A DNA stretch of 64,000 bases from Streptomyces venezuelae (GCF_008642335.1 NZ_CP029191.1:4092001-4156000); one strand, 5' to 3'; counted from the stretch's first letter, positions 43,825 to 52,882 are shown. Translations and numbers: made by a program. The notes: a model not told the origin generated them from the sequence alone.

Positions 43825-45971
43825 AGCTCGAACCAGATGCTCTTGCCGTCGCCGCGCGGGTCCACGCCCCACGCCCCGGCGAGCAGCTCCATCAGGACCA
43901 GGCCGCGGCCCGACGAGGCGAGCTCGCCCGGGTGGCGCTTGTGCGGCAGGTCGTCGCTGCCGTCGGCGACCTCGGCCCGCAACCGCCGTGCCCCGGGCTC
44001 GCCGGTGACCTCGGCGACCATGAGGGCGTCGCCGTCCGTGTGCACGAGGACGTTCGTGAGCATCTCGGAGACCATCAGGACCGCCGAGTCGACCTGGTCG
44101 TCGTCCGCCCAGTCGTGCAGCAGGTCCCGCAGGTGGCTGCGGGCCCCCGCGATGCGCTCCGGCTCGGCCTGCGCGACGGTCAGGACCGTGCGGCGGGCGT
44201 CCGTGCGCCGCTCCGAGCGGCCCGTCCTGCTCAGCAGCAGCACGGCTATGTCGTCCTCGCGGCGGTCCGCGAAGGGCCCGGTGGTGTGGTGCGAGGAGGG
44301 TCCGTGCACGGCCTGCACGAGCGCGTCGGCGAGCTGCTCCAGGGCGTCGGGCTCGCCCTCGCCCGCGTACTCCTCCAGCGTCGCCCTGATCCGCGACCAG
44401 CCGGTGTCCAGGTCGTGGCCGCCGGTCTCGATCAGGCCGTCGGTGCAGATCAGCATCGTCTCGCCGGGTTCCAGGACGAGCCGGGTGGTCGGATAGTCGG
44501 CGTCCGGGTCGATGCCGAGCGGCAGGCCGCCCGCGGTGGGGCGCAGCAGAACCGTTCCGTCGCTCATGCGTATCGCGGGCTCGGGGTGGCCCGCGCGGGC
44601 CATCTCCAGGACGCCGGTCGCCGGGTCGGCCTCCACGTACAGGCAGGTCGCGAAGCGCGGGTCGTACTCGATGGCCTCGTCGGCTCCCGTGCCGCTCGAC
44701 CCGTAGGTGATCGACTCCGTGATCCCGGAGAGGAAGCGGGTGGCGCGGGAGAGGACCGCGTCGGGACGGTGGCCCTCGGAGGCGTACGCGCGCAGGGCGA
44801 TCCGCAGCTGCCCCATCAGGCCCGCCGCCCGCACGTCGTGCCCCTGCACGTCGCCGATGACGAAGGCGATACGGCCGCTGGGCAGCGGAATCATGTCGTA
44901 CCAGTCGCCGCCGACCTGCAGCCCGCCACCCGTCGGCACATACCGGGCGGCCACGCTCATCCCCGGGATCTGCGGCCCGAGCATCGGCAGCATCGACCGC
45001 TGAAGACCCTCCGTCAGCTCCCGCTCGGACTCCGCGACCCCGGCCCGCGACAAGGCCTGCGCCAGCATCCGCGCCACCGTCGTCAGGACGGAGCGCTCGT
45101 CGGGCGTGAACGAGACGGGATACGTGAAGGCCGCCATCCACGCGCCCATCGTGCGCCCCGCGACCGTCAGGGGCAGGAACGCCCACGACTGCCGTTCGAA
45201 GCGGCTGGCGAGCGGCCAGGCGGCGGGGTAGCGCCTGCGGTAGTCCTCCGGGGTGGAGAGGTAGACGGCGCGGCCCGTGCGCACCACCTCCGCGGCCGGA
45301 TAGTCGGTGTCCAGCGGCATCGCGGAGAAGGGCCCGTCGTCGCCCGGCTCGTGGCCGTGGTGCCCGATGATCGTCAGGCGCTCGCCCTCGACCCCGAAGA
45401 CCGCGAGGCCGTCCGGCGAGAACCCCGGCATGGAGAGCCCCCCGGCGACCCTGAGGACCTCCTCCGTGGAGCGCGCCTCGGCGAGCGCACGTCCCGCGTC
45501 GAGCAGGAACGCCTCGCGGGAGCGGCGCCAGTCCCCGGTGACGGGGGTGCGGGCGGCGGTCCCGGGCGCGGGTTCGGTGACCTCCTGCAAGGTCCCGACC
45601 AGCTCGTACGCCTCGGTCGCCCCGTGCATCACCGGCTTGGAGCGGCTGCGCACGGTCCGCAGGACCCGCCGCCCCGTCTCGTCCATGATGCGCAGCCGGG
45701 CCTCGGCGAGGGTGCCCTCGGCGACGGCGAGCTGGACGGTTCCGTAGATCTCGTTCCAGTCGACCGGGTGGAAGCGGGAGCGGACGCCCGCCTCGGTGAG
45801 GGTCTGGGCGCGGGCGGGCAGGCCGAGGAGCCGGGCCGCCTCGGCGTCGAGCGTGACCGTCCCGGACGCGTTGTCCCAGCGCCACAGCCCGGTCGCGATC
45901 GCGGCCAGGACGTCCCGTACGGGAGGCAGGGAGTCGTCCCCCACCTGTAGGAGGGGATCGTCGGTGCGCAT
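43728..45971 (-). CDS. SpoIIE-family PP2C phosphatase with PAS, GAF and ATPase domains
   Basis: 747 residues. Order: PAS-like domain (about 15-135), GAF domain (160-310), SpoIIE/PP2C phosphatase domain (340-560, with VGGDWYDMIPLPSGRIAFVIGDVQGHD and the ICTDGLIETGGHDL metal motif) and an anti-sigma-factor-type HATPase domain (590-715, EMLTNVLVHTDG). The final 30 residues are Asp/Glu/Leu repeats (VDVDELDDLDDADELDADVPE read with breaks). It looks like a sensor-regulated switch that can dephosphorylate an anti-sigma antagonist and perhaps phosphorylate another through its kinase-like domain. Many paralogues exist in Streptomyces; the partner is unknown. Confidence 0.9.
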   Translation of the reverse strand: MRTDDPLLQVGDDSLPPVRDVLAAIATGLWRWDNASGTVTLDAEAARLLGLPARAQTLTEAGVRSRFHPVDWNEIYGTVQLAVAEGTLAEARLRIMDETGRRVLRTVRSRSKPVMHGATEAYELVGTLQEVTEPAPGTAARTPVTGDWRRSREAFLLDAGRALAEARSTEEVLRVAGGLSMPGFSPDGLAVFGVEGERLTIIGHHGHEPGDDGPFSAMPLDTDYPAAEVVRTGRAVYLSTPEDYRRRYPAAWPLASRFERQSWAFLPLTVAGRTMGAWMAAFTYPVSFTPDERSVLTTVARMLAQALSRAGVAESERELTEGLQRSMLPMLGPQIPGMSVAARYVPTGGGLQVGGDWYDMIPLPSGRIAFVIGDVQGHDVRAAGLMGQLRIALRAYASEGHRPDAVLSRATRFLSGITESITYGSSGTGADEAIEYDPRFATCLYVEADPATGVLEMARAGHPEPAIRMSDGTVLLRPTAGGLPLGIDPDADYPTTRLVLEPGETMLICTDGLIETGGHDLDTGWSRIRATLEEYAGEGEPDALEQLADALVQAVHGPSSHHTTGPFADRREDDIAVLLLSRTGRSERRTDARRTVLTVAQAEPERIAGARSHLRDLLHDWADDDQVDSAVLMVSEMLTNVLVHTDGDALMVAEVTGEPGARRLRAEVADGSDDLPHKRHPGELASSGRGLVLMELLAGAWGVDPRGDGKSIWFELYEDAGASGGFVDVDELDDLDDADELDADVPE

Positions 45972-46146
45972 TGACCCACTTTAGGAAGATGTACACGGTA
46001 GGCGCCACCGAGCCCCGTCGTCGCGGGCCCGTGCGAGGCCCTCGGGAGGACGGCCGCGGCGGATATCCGGAAACCGATCTTCGGCCGGACGGTAGCCTTG
46101 TGGGGGTCTGCTCTCTCCCCTATTCGCGAAGACTGGATGAACGACG

Positions 46147-47910
46147 ATGCATCGGTACAGGTCCCACACCTGCGGCGAGCTCCGCGCCTCTGACGTCGGC
46201 ACCGACGTCCGGCTGAGCGGCTGGCTGCACAATCGCCGAGACCTGGGCGGCATTCTCTTCATCGATCTCCGCGATCACTACGGCATCACGCAGCTGGTGG
46301 CCCGCCCCGGCACCAAGGCCGCCGAGGTCCTGGACAAGCTGTCCAAGGAGACCGTCGTCCGCGTCGACGGCAAGGTCGTCTCGCGCGGCACGGACAACGT
46401 GAACCCGGAGCTGCCCACCGGCGAGATCGAGATCGAGGCGAGCGAGGTCGAGGTGCTCGGCGCCGCGGGCCCGCTGCCCTTCACGATCAACGCCGAGGAC
46501 GGCGTGAACGAGGAGCGCCGCCTGGAGTACCGCTTCCTGGACCTGCGCCGCGAGCGCATGCACCGCAACATCATGCTGCGCAGCGCCGTGATCGCCTCGA
46601 TCCGCTCGAAGATGGTCGCCCTCGGCTTCAACGAGATGGCGACGCCGATCCTCACCGCGACCTCCCCCGAGGGCGCCCGTGACTTCGTCGTCCCGTCCCG
46701 CCTGAACCCCGGCAAGTTCTACGCGCTCCCGCAGGCCCCGCAGCAGTTCAAGCAGCTGCTGATGATCTCGGGCTTCGACCGCTACTTCCAGATCGCGCCG
46801 TGCTTCCGCGACGAGGACGCCCGCGCGGACCGCTCGCCCGGCGAGTTCTACCAGCTCGACGTCGAGATGAGCTTCGTGGAGCAGGAAGACGTCTTCCAGC
46901 CCATCGAGAAGCTGATGACGGAGCTCTTCACGGAGTTCGGCGGCGGCCGCGAGGTCACCTCGCCCTTCCCGCGCATCCCGTTCCGCGAGTCGATGCTGAA
47001 GTACGGCAACGACAAGCCCGACCTGCGCGCCAAGCTCGAACTGACCGACATCACGGACATCTTCGAGGGCTCCGAGTTCAAGGCGTTCGCGGGCAAGCAC
47101 GTGCGCGCCCTGCCGGTGCCGGACACGGCGTCGCAGTCCCGCAAGTTCTTCGACGGCCTGGGCGACTACGCGGTCGAGCAGGGCGCGAAGGGCCTGGCCT
47201 GGGTGCGTGTCGCCGAGGACGGTTCGCTGACGGGCCCGATCGCCAAGTTCCTCACCGAGGAGAACGTGGCGGAGCTGACGAAGCGCCTCGGCCTGGAGGC
47301 CGGGCACGCCGTCTTCTTCGGCGCGGGCGAGTTCGACGAGGTCTCGAAGATCATGTCCGCCGTCCGCGTCGAGGCCGCGAAGCGCGCCGGCCACTTCGAG
47401 GAGGGCGTCTTCCGCTTCTGCTGGATCGTCGACTTCCCGATGTACGAGAAGGACGAGGACACCGGGAAGATCGACTTCTCCCACAACCCCTTCTCGATGC
47501 CGCAGGGCGGCATGAAGGACCTGGAGGAGAAGGACCCGCTCGACATCCTCGCCTGGCAGTACGACATCGTCTGCAACGGCATCGAGCTCTCCTCCGGCGC
47601 GATCCGGAACCACGAGCCCGAGGTCATGCTCAAGGCGTTCGAGATCGCCGGCTACGACGCGGAGACCGTCGAGCACGAGTTCGCGGGCATGCTGCGGGCG
47701 TTCCGCCTCGGTGCGCCGCCGCACGGTGGCATCGCGCCCGGCGTCGACCGCATCGTGATGCTCCTCGCGGACGAGCCGAACATTCGCGAGACGATCTCGT
47801 TCCCGCTGAACGGCAATGCGCAGGATCTGATGATGGGGGCGCCCACGGAGCTCGACGAGTCCCGCTTGCGGGAGCTCAACATCTCTTTGCGTAAGCCGGC
47901 GGCGCAGTAG
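46147..47910 (+). CDS. aspS: Aspartyl-tRNA synthetase
   Basis: 587-residue class IIb synthetase of the bacterial type: anticodon-binding OB fold (1-110, [18 protein letters not shown]), catalytic domain with motif 2 [19 protein letters not shown] (220-240) and motif 3 [14 protein letters not shown] (near 535-548), and the inserted GAD domain (about 290-420). It charges tRNA-Asp. L33 stands where non-discriminating bacterial enzymes usually have His, see findings. A TAGCCT box at 46093 is a possible -10. A strong terminator follows. Confidence 0.97.
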   Translation: MHRYRSHTCGELRASDVGTDVRLSGWLHNRRDLGGILFIDLRDHYGITQLVARPGTKAAEVLDKLSKETVVRVDGKVVSRGTDNVNPELPTGEIEIEASEVEVLGAAGPLPFTINAEDGVNEERRLEYRFLDLRRERMHRNIMLRSAVIASIRSKMVALGFNEMATPILTATSPEGARDFVVPSRLNPGKFYALPQAPQQFKQLLMISGFDRYFQIAPCFRDEDARADRSPGEFYQLDVEMSFVEQEDVFQPIEKLMTELFTEFGGGREVTSPFPRIPFRESMLKYGNDKPDLRAKLELTDITDIFEGSEFKAFAGKHVRALPVPDTASQSRKFFDGLGDYAVEQGAKGLAWVRVAEDGSLTGPIAKFLTEENVAELTKRLGLEAGHAVFFGAGEFDEVSKIMSAVRVEAAKRAGHFEEGVFRFCWIVDFPMYEKDEDTGKIDFSHNPFSMPQGGMKDLEEKDPLDILAWQYDIVCNGIELSSGAIRNHEPEVMLKAFEIAGYDAETVEHEFAGMLRAFRLGAPPHGGIAPGVDRIVMLLADEPNIRETISFPLNGNAQDLMMGAPTELDESRLRELNISLRKPAAQ

Positions 47911-47928
47911 CGGTTCAGGTTGACTTGT

Positions 47929-47959
47929 AAGGCCCCGGAACCTTTGGTTCCGGGGCCTT
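47929..47959 (+). terminator. Rho-independent terminator of aspS
   Basis: 14-bp perfect stem, AAGGCCCCGGAACC (47929-47942) with 47946-47959, loop TTT, followed by TTC. It lies 19 bp after the aspS stop. Confidence 0.92.
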
Positions 47960-47986
47960 TTCATGTTCGCTTCGGCTGCGGGTGCT

Positions 47987-48018
47987 TCGTGGCTGGTCGC
48001 GCAGTTCCCCGCGCCCCT
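47987..48018 (+). repeat. Dispersed intergenic repeat, copy 2
   Basis: Identical over 32 bases to 34716-34747. It stands directly after the aspS terminator and before the end of the 59-residue small gene. Confidence 0.8.
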
Positions 48019-48062
48019 GAACAGCGCCCCTGAGGGCGCTGCCCACGGGCGGGACCATCAGG

Positions 48063-48242
48063 TCAAGCCGCCGTCGTCGGGGAGGAGTTCGCTTCCGCCT
48101 CGGCCCATTCCGTCACGAGCCGTTCGTATACGAGGCGTTCATCCGGTCGGAGGCGTCCGCCCGCGCGCAACCACAGCGCACGGATTTCCTCATTGACCTC
48201 GTCGGCGGTGCGTCGCCGGTCGGGGGAGGGAGTCGTGGCCAT
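48063..48242 (-). CDS. Small conserved-looking hypothetical protein, 59 residues
   Basis: ATG at 48242, TGA at 48063-48065. The protein reads MATTPSPDRRRTADEVNEEI, then RALWLRAGGRLRPDERLVYE, then RLVTEWAEAEANSSPTTAA. It is a charged helical peptide with no signal sequence or membrane helix. Codon third-position G/C bias is high and composition is normal for a soluble Streptomyces protein. I do not recognise a named family. No strong ribosome site; the palindrome CACACGTGTG lies 18 bp upstream. It sits between the dispersed repeat and a TetR gene. Confidence 0.55.
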   Translation of the reverse strand: MATTPSPDRRRTADEVNEEIRALWLRAGGRLRPDERLVYERLVTEWAEAEANSSPTTAA

Positions 48243-48362
48243 GTCGTGAAGCCTACGTACACACGTGTGAAGGTGGCGTCAATTTAAGCCTCCTCAGCGC
48301 ATGACTTAGCTCACCGTGACGCGTATCTCCCGTTTCGAGTGGGCAGTCGAACCGAGCGTGAT

Positions 48363-49058
48363 TCAAGGGGCGGTCGAGGCCAGCCGTGTCTGGAGCCCGT
48401 CGAGCACGCGCTGGAGCCCGTAGTCGAAGGTCTCCTCGCGCACCTGCTCAGGGTCCCCGGAAGGGGCGTCCGACGTGCCGTCGGCCCGCAGGCTGTCCGC
48501 GAACTCCCGCTCCGTGCGCCCACTTCGGGCGATCAGTGAAAGATACGCGGCCTCGCTGGTCGCCATGCCGATCACGTAGGAGATGACGGTGCTGCGGGCC
48601 AGTTCGGTTTCGGCCTCGGGGAATCCCGCCGTCCGGTAGACCGCGGCCATCCGCTCCGACATCTTCGTCACGTTCGGGCCGAGGTGGACGAGGCCGACCT
48701 GGCCGAGCACCGAGGCGACCCAAGGGTGGCGCAGAATCATCGCTCGCAGGCTGCGCGCGCTGTCGGCGGCCGCGTCCCGCCACTGCGCGGGACCGGGCGC
48801 GGTGGGCACGGAAAGCTCTCCGTAGACCTCGTCGACGACCAGCTCGATCAGCTCGTCCTTGTTGGCCACGTGCCGGTAGAGCGAGGTCGCGCCCGCGTCG
48901 AGGCGGGTGCCGAGCTTGCGCATGCTGAGGGCTTCGAGCCCGTCCGCGTCGAGCAGCCGCACGGCCTCCGCGACGATCTGCTCCCGGCTCAGCTGCTCGC
49001 GCTGCCGGCGCGGACGGGTCCAGACGGAGGCGATCTCGGGCTTCTGCTCGGCGGTCAC
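48363..49058 (-). CDS. TetR/AcrR-family regulator with TetR_C-type domain
   Basis: 231 residues. Helix-turn-helix about 19-66 (LSREQIVAEAVRLLDADGLEALSMRKLGTRL) with DAGATSLYRHVANKDELIELVVDE; ligand domain 75-225. The pattern matches TetR proteins of the tetracycline-repressor C-terminal class. GTG 49058 has an AGGGAGA ribosome site; a longer upstream frame runs through the operator region and is rejected. Divergent from a serine hydrolase gene, with four half-sites between them, so it probably represses that gene. Confidence 0.87.
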   Translation of the reverse strand: MTAEQKPEIASVWTRPRRQREQLSREQIVAEAVRLLDADGLEALSMRKLGTRLDAGATSLYRHVANKDELIELVVDEVYGELSVPTAPGPAQWRDAAADSARSLRAMILRHPWVASVLGQVGLVHLGPNVTKMSERMAAVYRTAGFPEAETELARSTVISYVIGMATSEAAYLSLIARSGRTEREFADSLRADGTSDAPSGDPEQVREETFDYGLQRVLDGLQTRLASTAP

Positions 49059-49108
49059 GGGGTCTCCCTGGGGTGGGCGGACGATTCCCCTCCACGGTAG
49101 CGCACGCC

Positions 49109-49174
49109 GTACGCACATTGCGTACAGCTGATCCGTGTGCGTACAGTGTGCGCAACGACGGAACGCTGTACGCA
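49109..49174. promoter_or_regulatory. Operator cluster with TGCGTACA half-sites between TetR and serine hydrolase genes
   Basis: A perfect dyad GTACGCA-CAT-TGCGTAC spans 49109-49125; a second imperfect dyad, TGCGTACA-G-TGTGCGCA, spans 49138-49154; a further TGTACGCA lies at 49167-49174. All are 33-98 bp before the hydrolase ATG. The repeats probably bind the adjacent TetR protein and control both genes. Confidence 0.72.
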
Positions 49175-49206
49175 TCGCTCATCGTGACACCACCGTGGAG
49201 GACGCC

Positions 49207-50592
49207 ATGTCTGAGAACCATTTCGAACTCGCCCGCTGGCAGGCCAGGTTCGACGAGCTGCGCGCCGCCCATCACGTGCCGGGCGCCGCGCTCGCCGTCC
49301 TCGTCGACGGCGAGATCCACGAACTGGCGAGCGGCGTGCTGCACCGCGGGACCGGCGTGGAGGTGACGACGGACTCGGTGTTCCAGTCCGGTTCGATCGC
49401 CAAGGTCTACACGGCGACGCTGATCATGCGCCTGGCCGACGAGGGCGAACTGGACCTGGACGCACCGGTGAAGGAGATCCTGCCGGAGTTCGAAACGGCC
49501 GACCCCGAAGCGACGCACTCCATCACCACGCGCCAACTCCTCTCCCACACCAGCGGCTTGACGTGCGACTTCACCTACGACGCGGGGCGCGGCGACGACT
49601 GCCTCGCGCGATACGTCGAGGCCGCCAAGGGCGTGGCGATGGACTGCCGCCCCGGCACCGCCGTCTCCTACAGCAGCCTCGGCTACAACGTCCTCGGGCG
49701 GATCATCGAGGTGCTGACGGGCACGACCTGGGACCAAGCCCTCAAGGACCGCCTGTTCGCCCCGCTGGGACTCGAACGCTCCATGACGCTGCCCGAGGAG
49801 GCGCTGTCGTACCGCGTCGCGATGAGCCACCTCGGGGAACCGGGCCGGTACCCGGACCCGGCCCCTGCCTGGGACCTCATGCCGCGCTCGGCGGGCCCGT
49901 ACGGCCGGGTCCTGGTCTCCGCCGGTGACGTCGCCCGCCTGGCCCGCCTGCACCTCGACGGCGGCACGGCCCCCGACGGCACGCGGCTGCTGACGGCCGG
50001 AGCCGTCGCGGACATGCAGCGCCGCGTCGCCGACGTGCCCGACAAGTGGACGGTCAGCGCGGACGGCTGGGGCCTCGGCTGGACCCTCTACGACTGGGAC
50101 GGCATCGCGGGCTACGGCCACGACGGCGCCTCCATCGGCCAGTACGGCTATCTGCGCGTCGTGCCGCGGGCGGGCGTAGCCGTGGCGCTCCTCACCAACG
50201 GCGGCGGCGCGCGGGAGCTCTACGCCGCCCTCTTCCGCGAGCTGCTCGGCGAGCTGGCGGGCGTGCGGATGCCGGCTGCGTTCGAACCGCCCGCGCAGGC
50301 GCCGGAGGTGGACTTCTCCCGGTACGTCGGTACGTACGCGCGGGCGGGCGTCGTCATCACCGTCTCCGAGCGCGACGGCGCGCCCCACCTGGTCTACGAG
50401 TTCGTGGACGGCATGAAGGACTTCTCGCCGCCGCTGGACGTGGACCTGTACGCCGTGACGGAGTCCGCCTTCGCGGGCACGGGCGCGGGGCCGTCGTTCA
50501 GCGAGGGCTACATGCCCGTGGTGTTCTCGACGCTGAGCGACGGCACGGAGTGCTGCTGCATCGGGATGCGGGTGGCGCCGAAGGTGGCGTGA
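49207..50592 (+). CDS. Serine hydrolase of the beta-lactamase/DD-peptidase (class C-like) family
   Basis: 461 residues. Active-site SIAK (63-66, consensus SxxK), YSS (155-157, consensus YxN; altered third residue) and HDGASIG near 305 in place of KTG, as in esterase/EstB-like members. No signal peptide, so it is cytosolic: more likely an esterase or amidase than a wall enzyme. The C-terminal lipocalin-like domain (about 360-455) is common in the family. GGAGG precedes the ATG. Divergent from its probable TetR repressor, a drug- or metabolite-inducible pair. Confidence 0.85.
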   Translation: MSENHFELARWQARFDELRAAHHVPGAALAVLVDGEIHELASGVLHRGTGVEVTTDSVFQSGSIAKVYTATLIMRLADEGELDLDAPVKEILPEFETADPEATHSITTRQLLSHTSGLTCDFTYDAGRGDDCLARYVEAAKGVAMDCRPGTAVSYSSLGYNVLGRIIEVLTGTTWDQALKDRLFAPLGLERSMTLPEEALSYRVAMSHLGEPGRYPDPAPAWDLMPRSAGPYGRVLVSAGDVARLARLHLDGGTAPDGTRLLTAGAVADMQRRVADVPDKWTVSADGWGLGWTLYDWDGIAGYGHDGASIGQYGYLRVVPRAGVAVALLTNGGGARELYAALFRELLGELAGVRMPAAFEPPAQAPEVDFSRYVGTYARAGVVITVSERDGAPHLVYEFVDGMKDFSPPLDVDLYAVTESAFAGTGAGPSFSEGYMPVVFSTLSDGTECCCIGMRVAPKVA

Positions 50593-50610
50593 CGGCTGGT
50601 GGCGTGCTTG

Positions 50611-51495
50611 TCAGGCCGCGGGCTTGCTCATGAGCTCCACGGCGCGCGAGAAGCTGTCCGCGCCGTGGCCCGCCGCCACCACCCTCCGGAAGATGTCGTG
50701 CACGGCCTCCGGGAACGCCGTGTCCACGCCCGCGTCGGAGGCAGTGTGGACGACGTGCTCCATGCTGGCCAGACCCATCGCGGTGCGGTCGACGTCGCCC
50801 GCGTGGTTGCCCGCGTCGATGCGGGACGCGTAGAAGTCGACGAAGTGGCCCATGCCGGCGAAGTTCTCGGTGACGTACGGCGCGATCTCCTGGGCGGTCA
50901 GGCCGTGCGCGCCCGCGATGGCGGCGGTCTGCCAGAACGCGATCATCGCGGGCCAGAAGATCGCCATGTTCAGCTGATACATGAGCGCGGCGAGCCCCGG
51001 GTCCTCGCCCCGGTAGTCGGTCGTCCCGGTGATGACTTCGAGGGCGGCGCGATGGGTGTCGTACGCCTCGCGCGGCCCGCTGTAGAACGTCGAGGTGTCC
51101 GGGGTGCCGATGAGGGGCGGCGGGCAGAGGACGCCACCGGTCAGATGCGTCCCGCCGAGCCCGGCGACCCAACGGGCCCCGGCCCGTGCCTTCTCCGGGG
51201 TGTCCGAGCTGAGGTTCACGAGGGTGCGGCCCGCGAGGGCGGACTTGGCGGGCTCCAGGATCGCGTACATCGCGTCGAAGTCGGTGAGGCTGAGGATGAC
51301 GAGCTCGTTGGCGAGCAGGGCGTCCTCGACGCGGTCGGCGAGTATCGCCCCCCGCTCCACGAGGGCGTCGGCGCGGGACGGGGTGCGGTTCCAGAGGGTG
51401 ACGTCGTAGCCGCGGTCGAGGTAGGCGGCGGCCATGGCCTGGCCCATGGGGCCGAGGCCGATGACGGTGACGGACTGCTGCGGTGCGGTGGGCAT
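50611..51495 (-). CDS. NAD(P)-dependent oxidoreductase, imine-reductase/reductive-aminase-like
   Basis: 294 residues. Rossmann motif GLGPMG (14-19), the NADPH-type WNRTPSRADAL (37-47) and an all-helical C-terminal domain (about 165-290, MYQLNMAIFWPAMIAFWQTAAIAG) match beta-hydroxyacid dehydrogenase relatives of the imine reductase group. Substrate is not inferable. ATG 51495 has a GGAGAC site. Divergent from a TetR gene with two identical operators between; this gene is likely its target. Confidence 0.82.
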   Translation of the reverse strand: MPTAPQQSVTVIGLGPMGQAMAAAYLDRGYDVTLWNRTPSRADALVERGAILADRVEDALLANELVILSLTDFDAMYAILEPAKSALAGRTLVNLSSDTPEKARAGARWVAGLGGTHLTGGVLCPPPLIGTPDTSTFYSGPREAYDTHRAALEVITGTTDYRGEDPGLAALMYQLNMAIFWPAMIAFWQTAAIAGAHGLTAQEIAPYVTENFAGMGHFVDFYASRIDAGNHAGDVDRTAMGLASMEHVVHTASDAGVDTAFPEAVHDIFRRVVAAGHGADSFSRAVELMSKPAA

Positions 51496-51513
51496 GGGTG
51501 TCTCCGGGCTCTC

Positions 51514-51576
51514 TAGAACGATCGCTCTATTCAGCGCGTGGGAGGAACGTAGCATGCCTCTAGAACGAACGCTCTA
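51514..51576. promoter_or_regulatory. Two identical-type TetR operators between IRED-like and TetR genes
   Basis: TAGAACGATCGCTCTA (51514-51529) and TAGAACGAACGCTCTA (51561-51576) share 15 of 16 bases and are near-palindromes TAGAaCG-N2-CGcTCTA, centred 47 bp apart. The first covers the reductase promoter side; the second lies 25 bp before the TetR ATG. Autoregulation plus control of the reductase is likely. Confidence 0.8.
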
Positions 51577-51600
51577 CTTAATGACGGGTAGGGTGGGGGC

Positions 51601-52206
51601 ATGGCCCAGAACAGCTCAGCCCCCCGTGCCCTCGGCGCCCTCGGTACCCGCGACCGGATCGTGGCCGTCTCCGCACGCCTCATCCAGCGGCAGGGGTACG
51701 TGGGAACGGGCATCAAGCAGATCGCCAAGGAGGCGGAGGCCACGCTGGGCTCCGTCTACCACTTCTTCCCGGGCGGGAAGGAGGCGGTCGCGGTGGCCGC
51801 GATCGCCTACTCCGCCGAGGAGTTCGCGGTCATGCTGCGGGAGGGCTTGGCGGGCGAGGACGCCCCGGGCCCGGCGATCGAGCGTTGCGCCGGCGAATTG
51901 GCGGTGGCCCTCCGGGAGTCGGGGTGGGTCGACGGCTGCCCCGTCACGGCGGCGGCCCTGGAGACGCTCGGCACGGACTCGGAGATCCAGCGGGTGTGCG
52001 CGGAGGCGCTGCGCGGCTGGGAGCGGATCGTCGAGGACCGGCTGCTCGGTGCGGGTTTCGCGGCGGAGGACGCGCGCGAGGTGGCGTCGACGGTCATCAG
52101 CGCGCTGGAGGGCGCGGAGGTGACGGCGCAGGTCGCGCGGAGCGAGGAGCCGTTGCGGGTGGTGGGGCGGCAGTTGGGGCGGTTGGTGGGGTCGTACGGG
52201 GCCTGA
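51601..52206 (+). CDS. TetR/AcrR-family regulator, LmrA/YxaF type
   Basis: 201 residues. Helix-turn-helix about 17-63 (IVAVSARLIQRQGYVGTGIKQIAKEA ... GSVYHFFPGGKEAV). The YHFFPGGKEAVAVAAI pattern and the C-terminal region VDGCPVTAAALETLGTD are typical of the LmrA/YxaF-like subgroup, which respond to flavonoids or drugs. A TAGGGT box 6 bases before the ATG suggests a leaderless transcript. It likely represses the divergent reductase. Confidence 0.87.
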   Translation: MAQNSSAPRALGALGTRDRIVAVSARLIQRQGYVGTGIKQIAKEAEATLGSVYHFFPGGKEAVAVAAIAYSAEEFAVMLREGLAGEDAPGPAIERCAGELAVALRESGWVDGCPVTAAALETLGTDSEIQRVCAEALRGWERIVEDRLLGAGFAAEDAREVASTVISALEGAEVTAQVARSEEPLRVVGRQLGRLVGSYGA

Positions 52207-52250
52207 GGCGGCGGCTGAGGGTGGTGGTTGACCCCGGATAGGGTCGTTTC

Positions 52251-52805
52251 ATGCGTATACGTCGGGGTGTTCCGTTGGCTGCCTTTACCGTCCCGGCGGG
52301 GCTGCTGCTGTTGTCCGGCTGTGCGGGCGGGGGTGCGGCGTCGGAGCCGTCACCGTCCGCGTCCGACATGACGTCGGGCGAGGCCCGGCCTTGGGAGCCG
52401 GACGACGCGTTGCAGCGGACCGAGCGGGCGCTCCGTGCCGCGGCTGAGGACGACGGCAGGGAGGCGGAGTTCGTCGACGCGGACACGGCGTACGTCGGTT
52501 CAGGGCTGGACAAGTCCTTCCCTGCTACGGGTAAGGGCGACCCGTACCGCTTCGAGATCACGTGTGACACGGACGGTGCCCAGGAGCTCACCCTCACCCT
52601 GTCCCGTGGCGAGGAGGAGCAGGCCTACGGCGTGGAGTGCGGGGACCGGGAGGCGGACCAGTACAACATCCCGCCGGGCAGGGGGTTCAAGGCCCGGGTC
52701 GACCCGGTGAAGGCCGGCACGGGGGTCATCGCGTGGCGTCTGACCACGATCGATCCGGGCGACGTGGCCGGATGCGAGGACGACATCGACGCGTGCGAGG
52801 GCTGA
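52251..52805 (+). CDS. Putative lipoprotein of unknown function
   Basis: 184 residues. Signal peptide with lipobox LSGC (C24), then a Ser/Pro spacer and a beta-rich domain (about 75-184) with four Cys after the lipobox (ITCDTDG, VECGDRE, GCEDDIDACEG), probably disulfide-bonded outside. No known family recognised; resembles other small Streptomyces lipoproteins with acidic tails. It ends at a convergent hairpin terminator. Confidence 0.7.
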   Translation: MRIRRGVPLAAFTVPAGLLLLSGCAGGGAASEPSPSASDMTSGEARPWEPDDALQRTERALRAAAEDDGREAEFVDADTAYVGSGLDKSFPATGKGDPYRFEITCDTDGAQELTLTLSRGEEEQAYGVECGDREADQYNIPPGRGFKARVDPVKAGTGVIAWRLTTIDPGDVAGCEDDIDACEG

Positions 52806-52834
52806 GGGCACGCAAAGCCGTCCTCCCGCGGTCG

Positions 52835-52868
52835 GGCGGCCCCGTGGCTTTCGGGCTACGGGGCCGCC
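52835..52868. terminator. Hairpin terminator between lipoprotein and Rpn-like genes
   Basis: GGCGGCCCCGT (52835-52845) pairs perfectly with 52858-52868 around a 12-base loop. It is located between converging genes and probably terminates both. Confidence 0.8.
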
Positions 52869-52882
52869 TCGCGCGTCTGGGC

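Noticed and set aside
42559..46008. 1149-codon minus-strand open frame overlapping several genes
   Set aside because: Arg/Gly/Pro-rich antisense artefact of high GC; it runs across the AI-2E permease and the SpoIIE gene, both with strong domain motifs.
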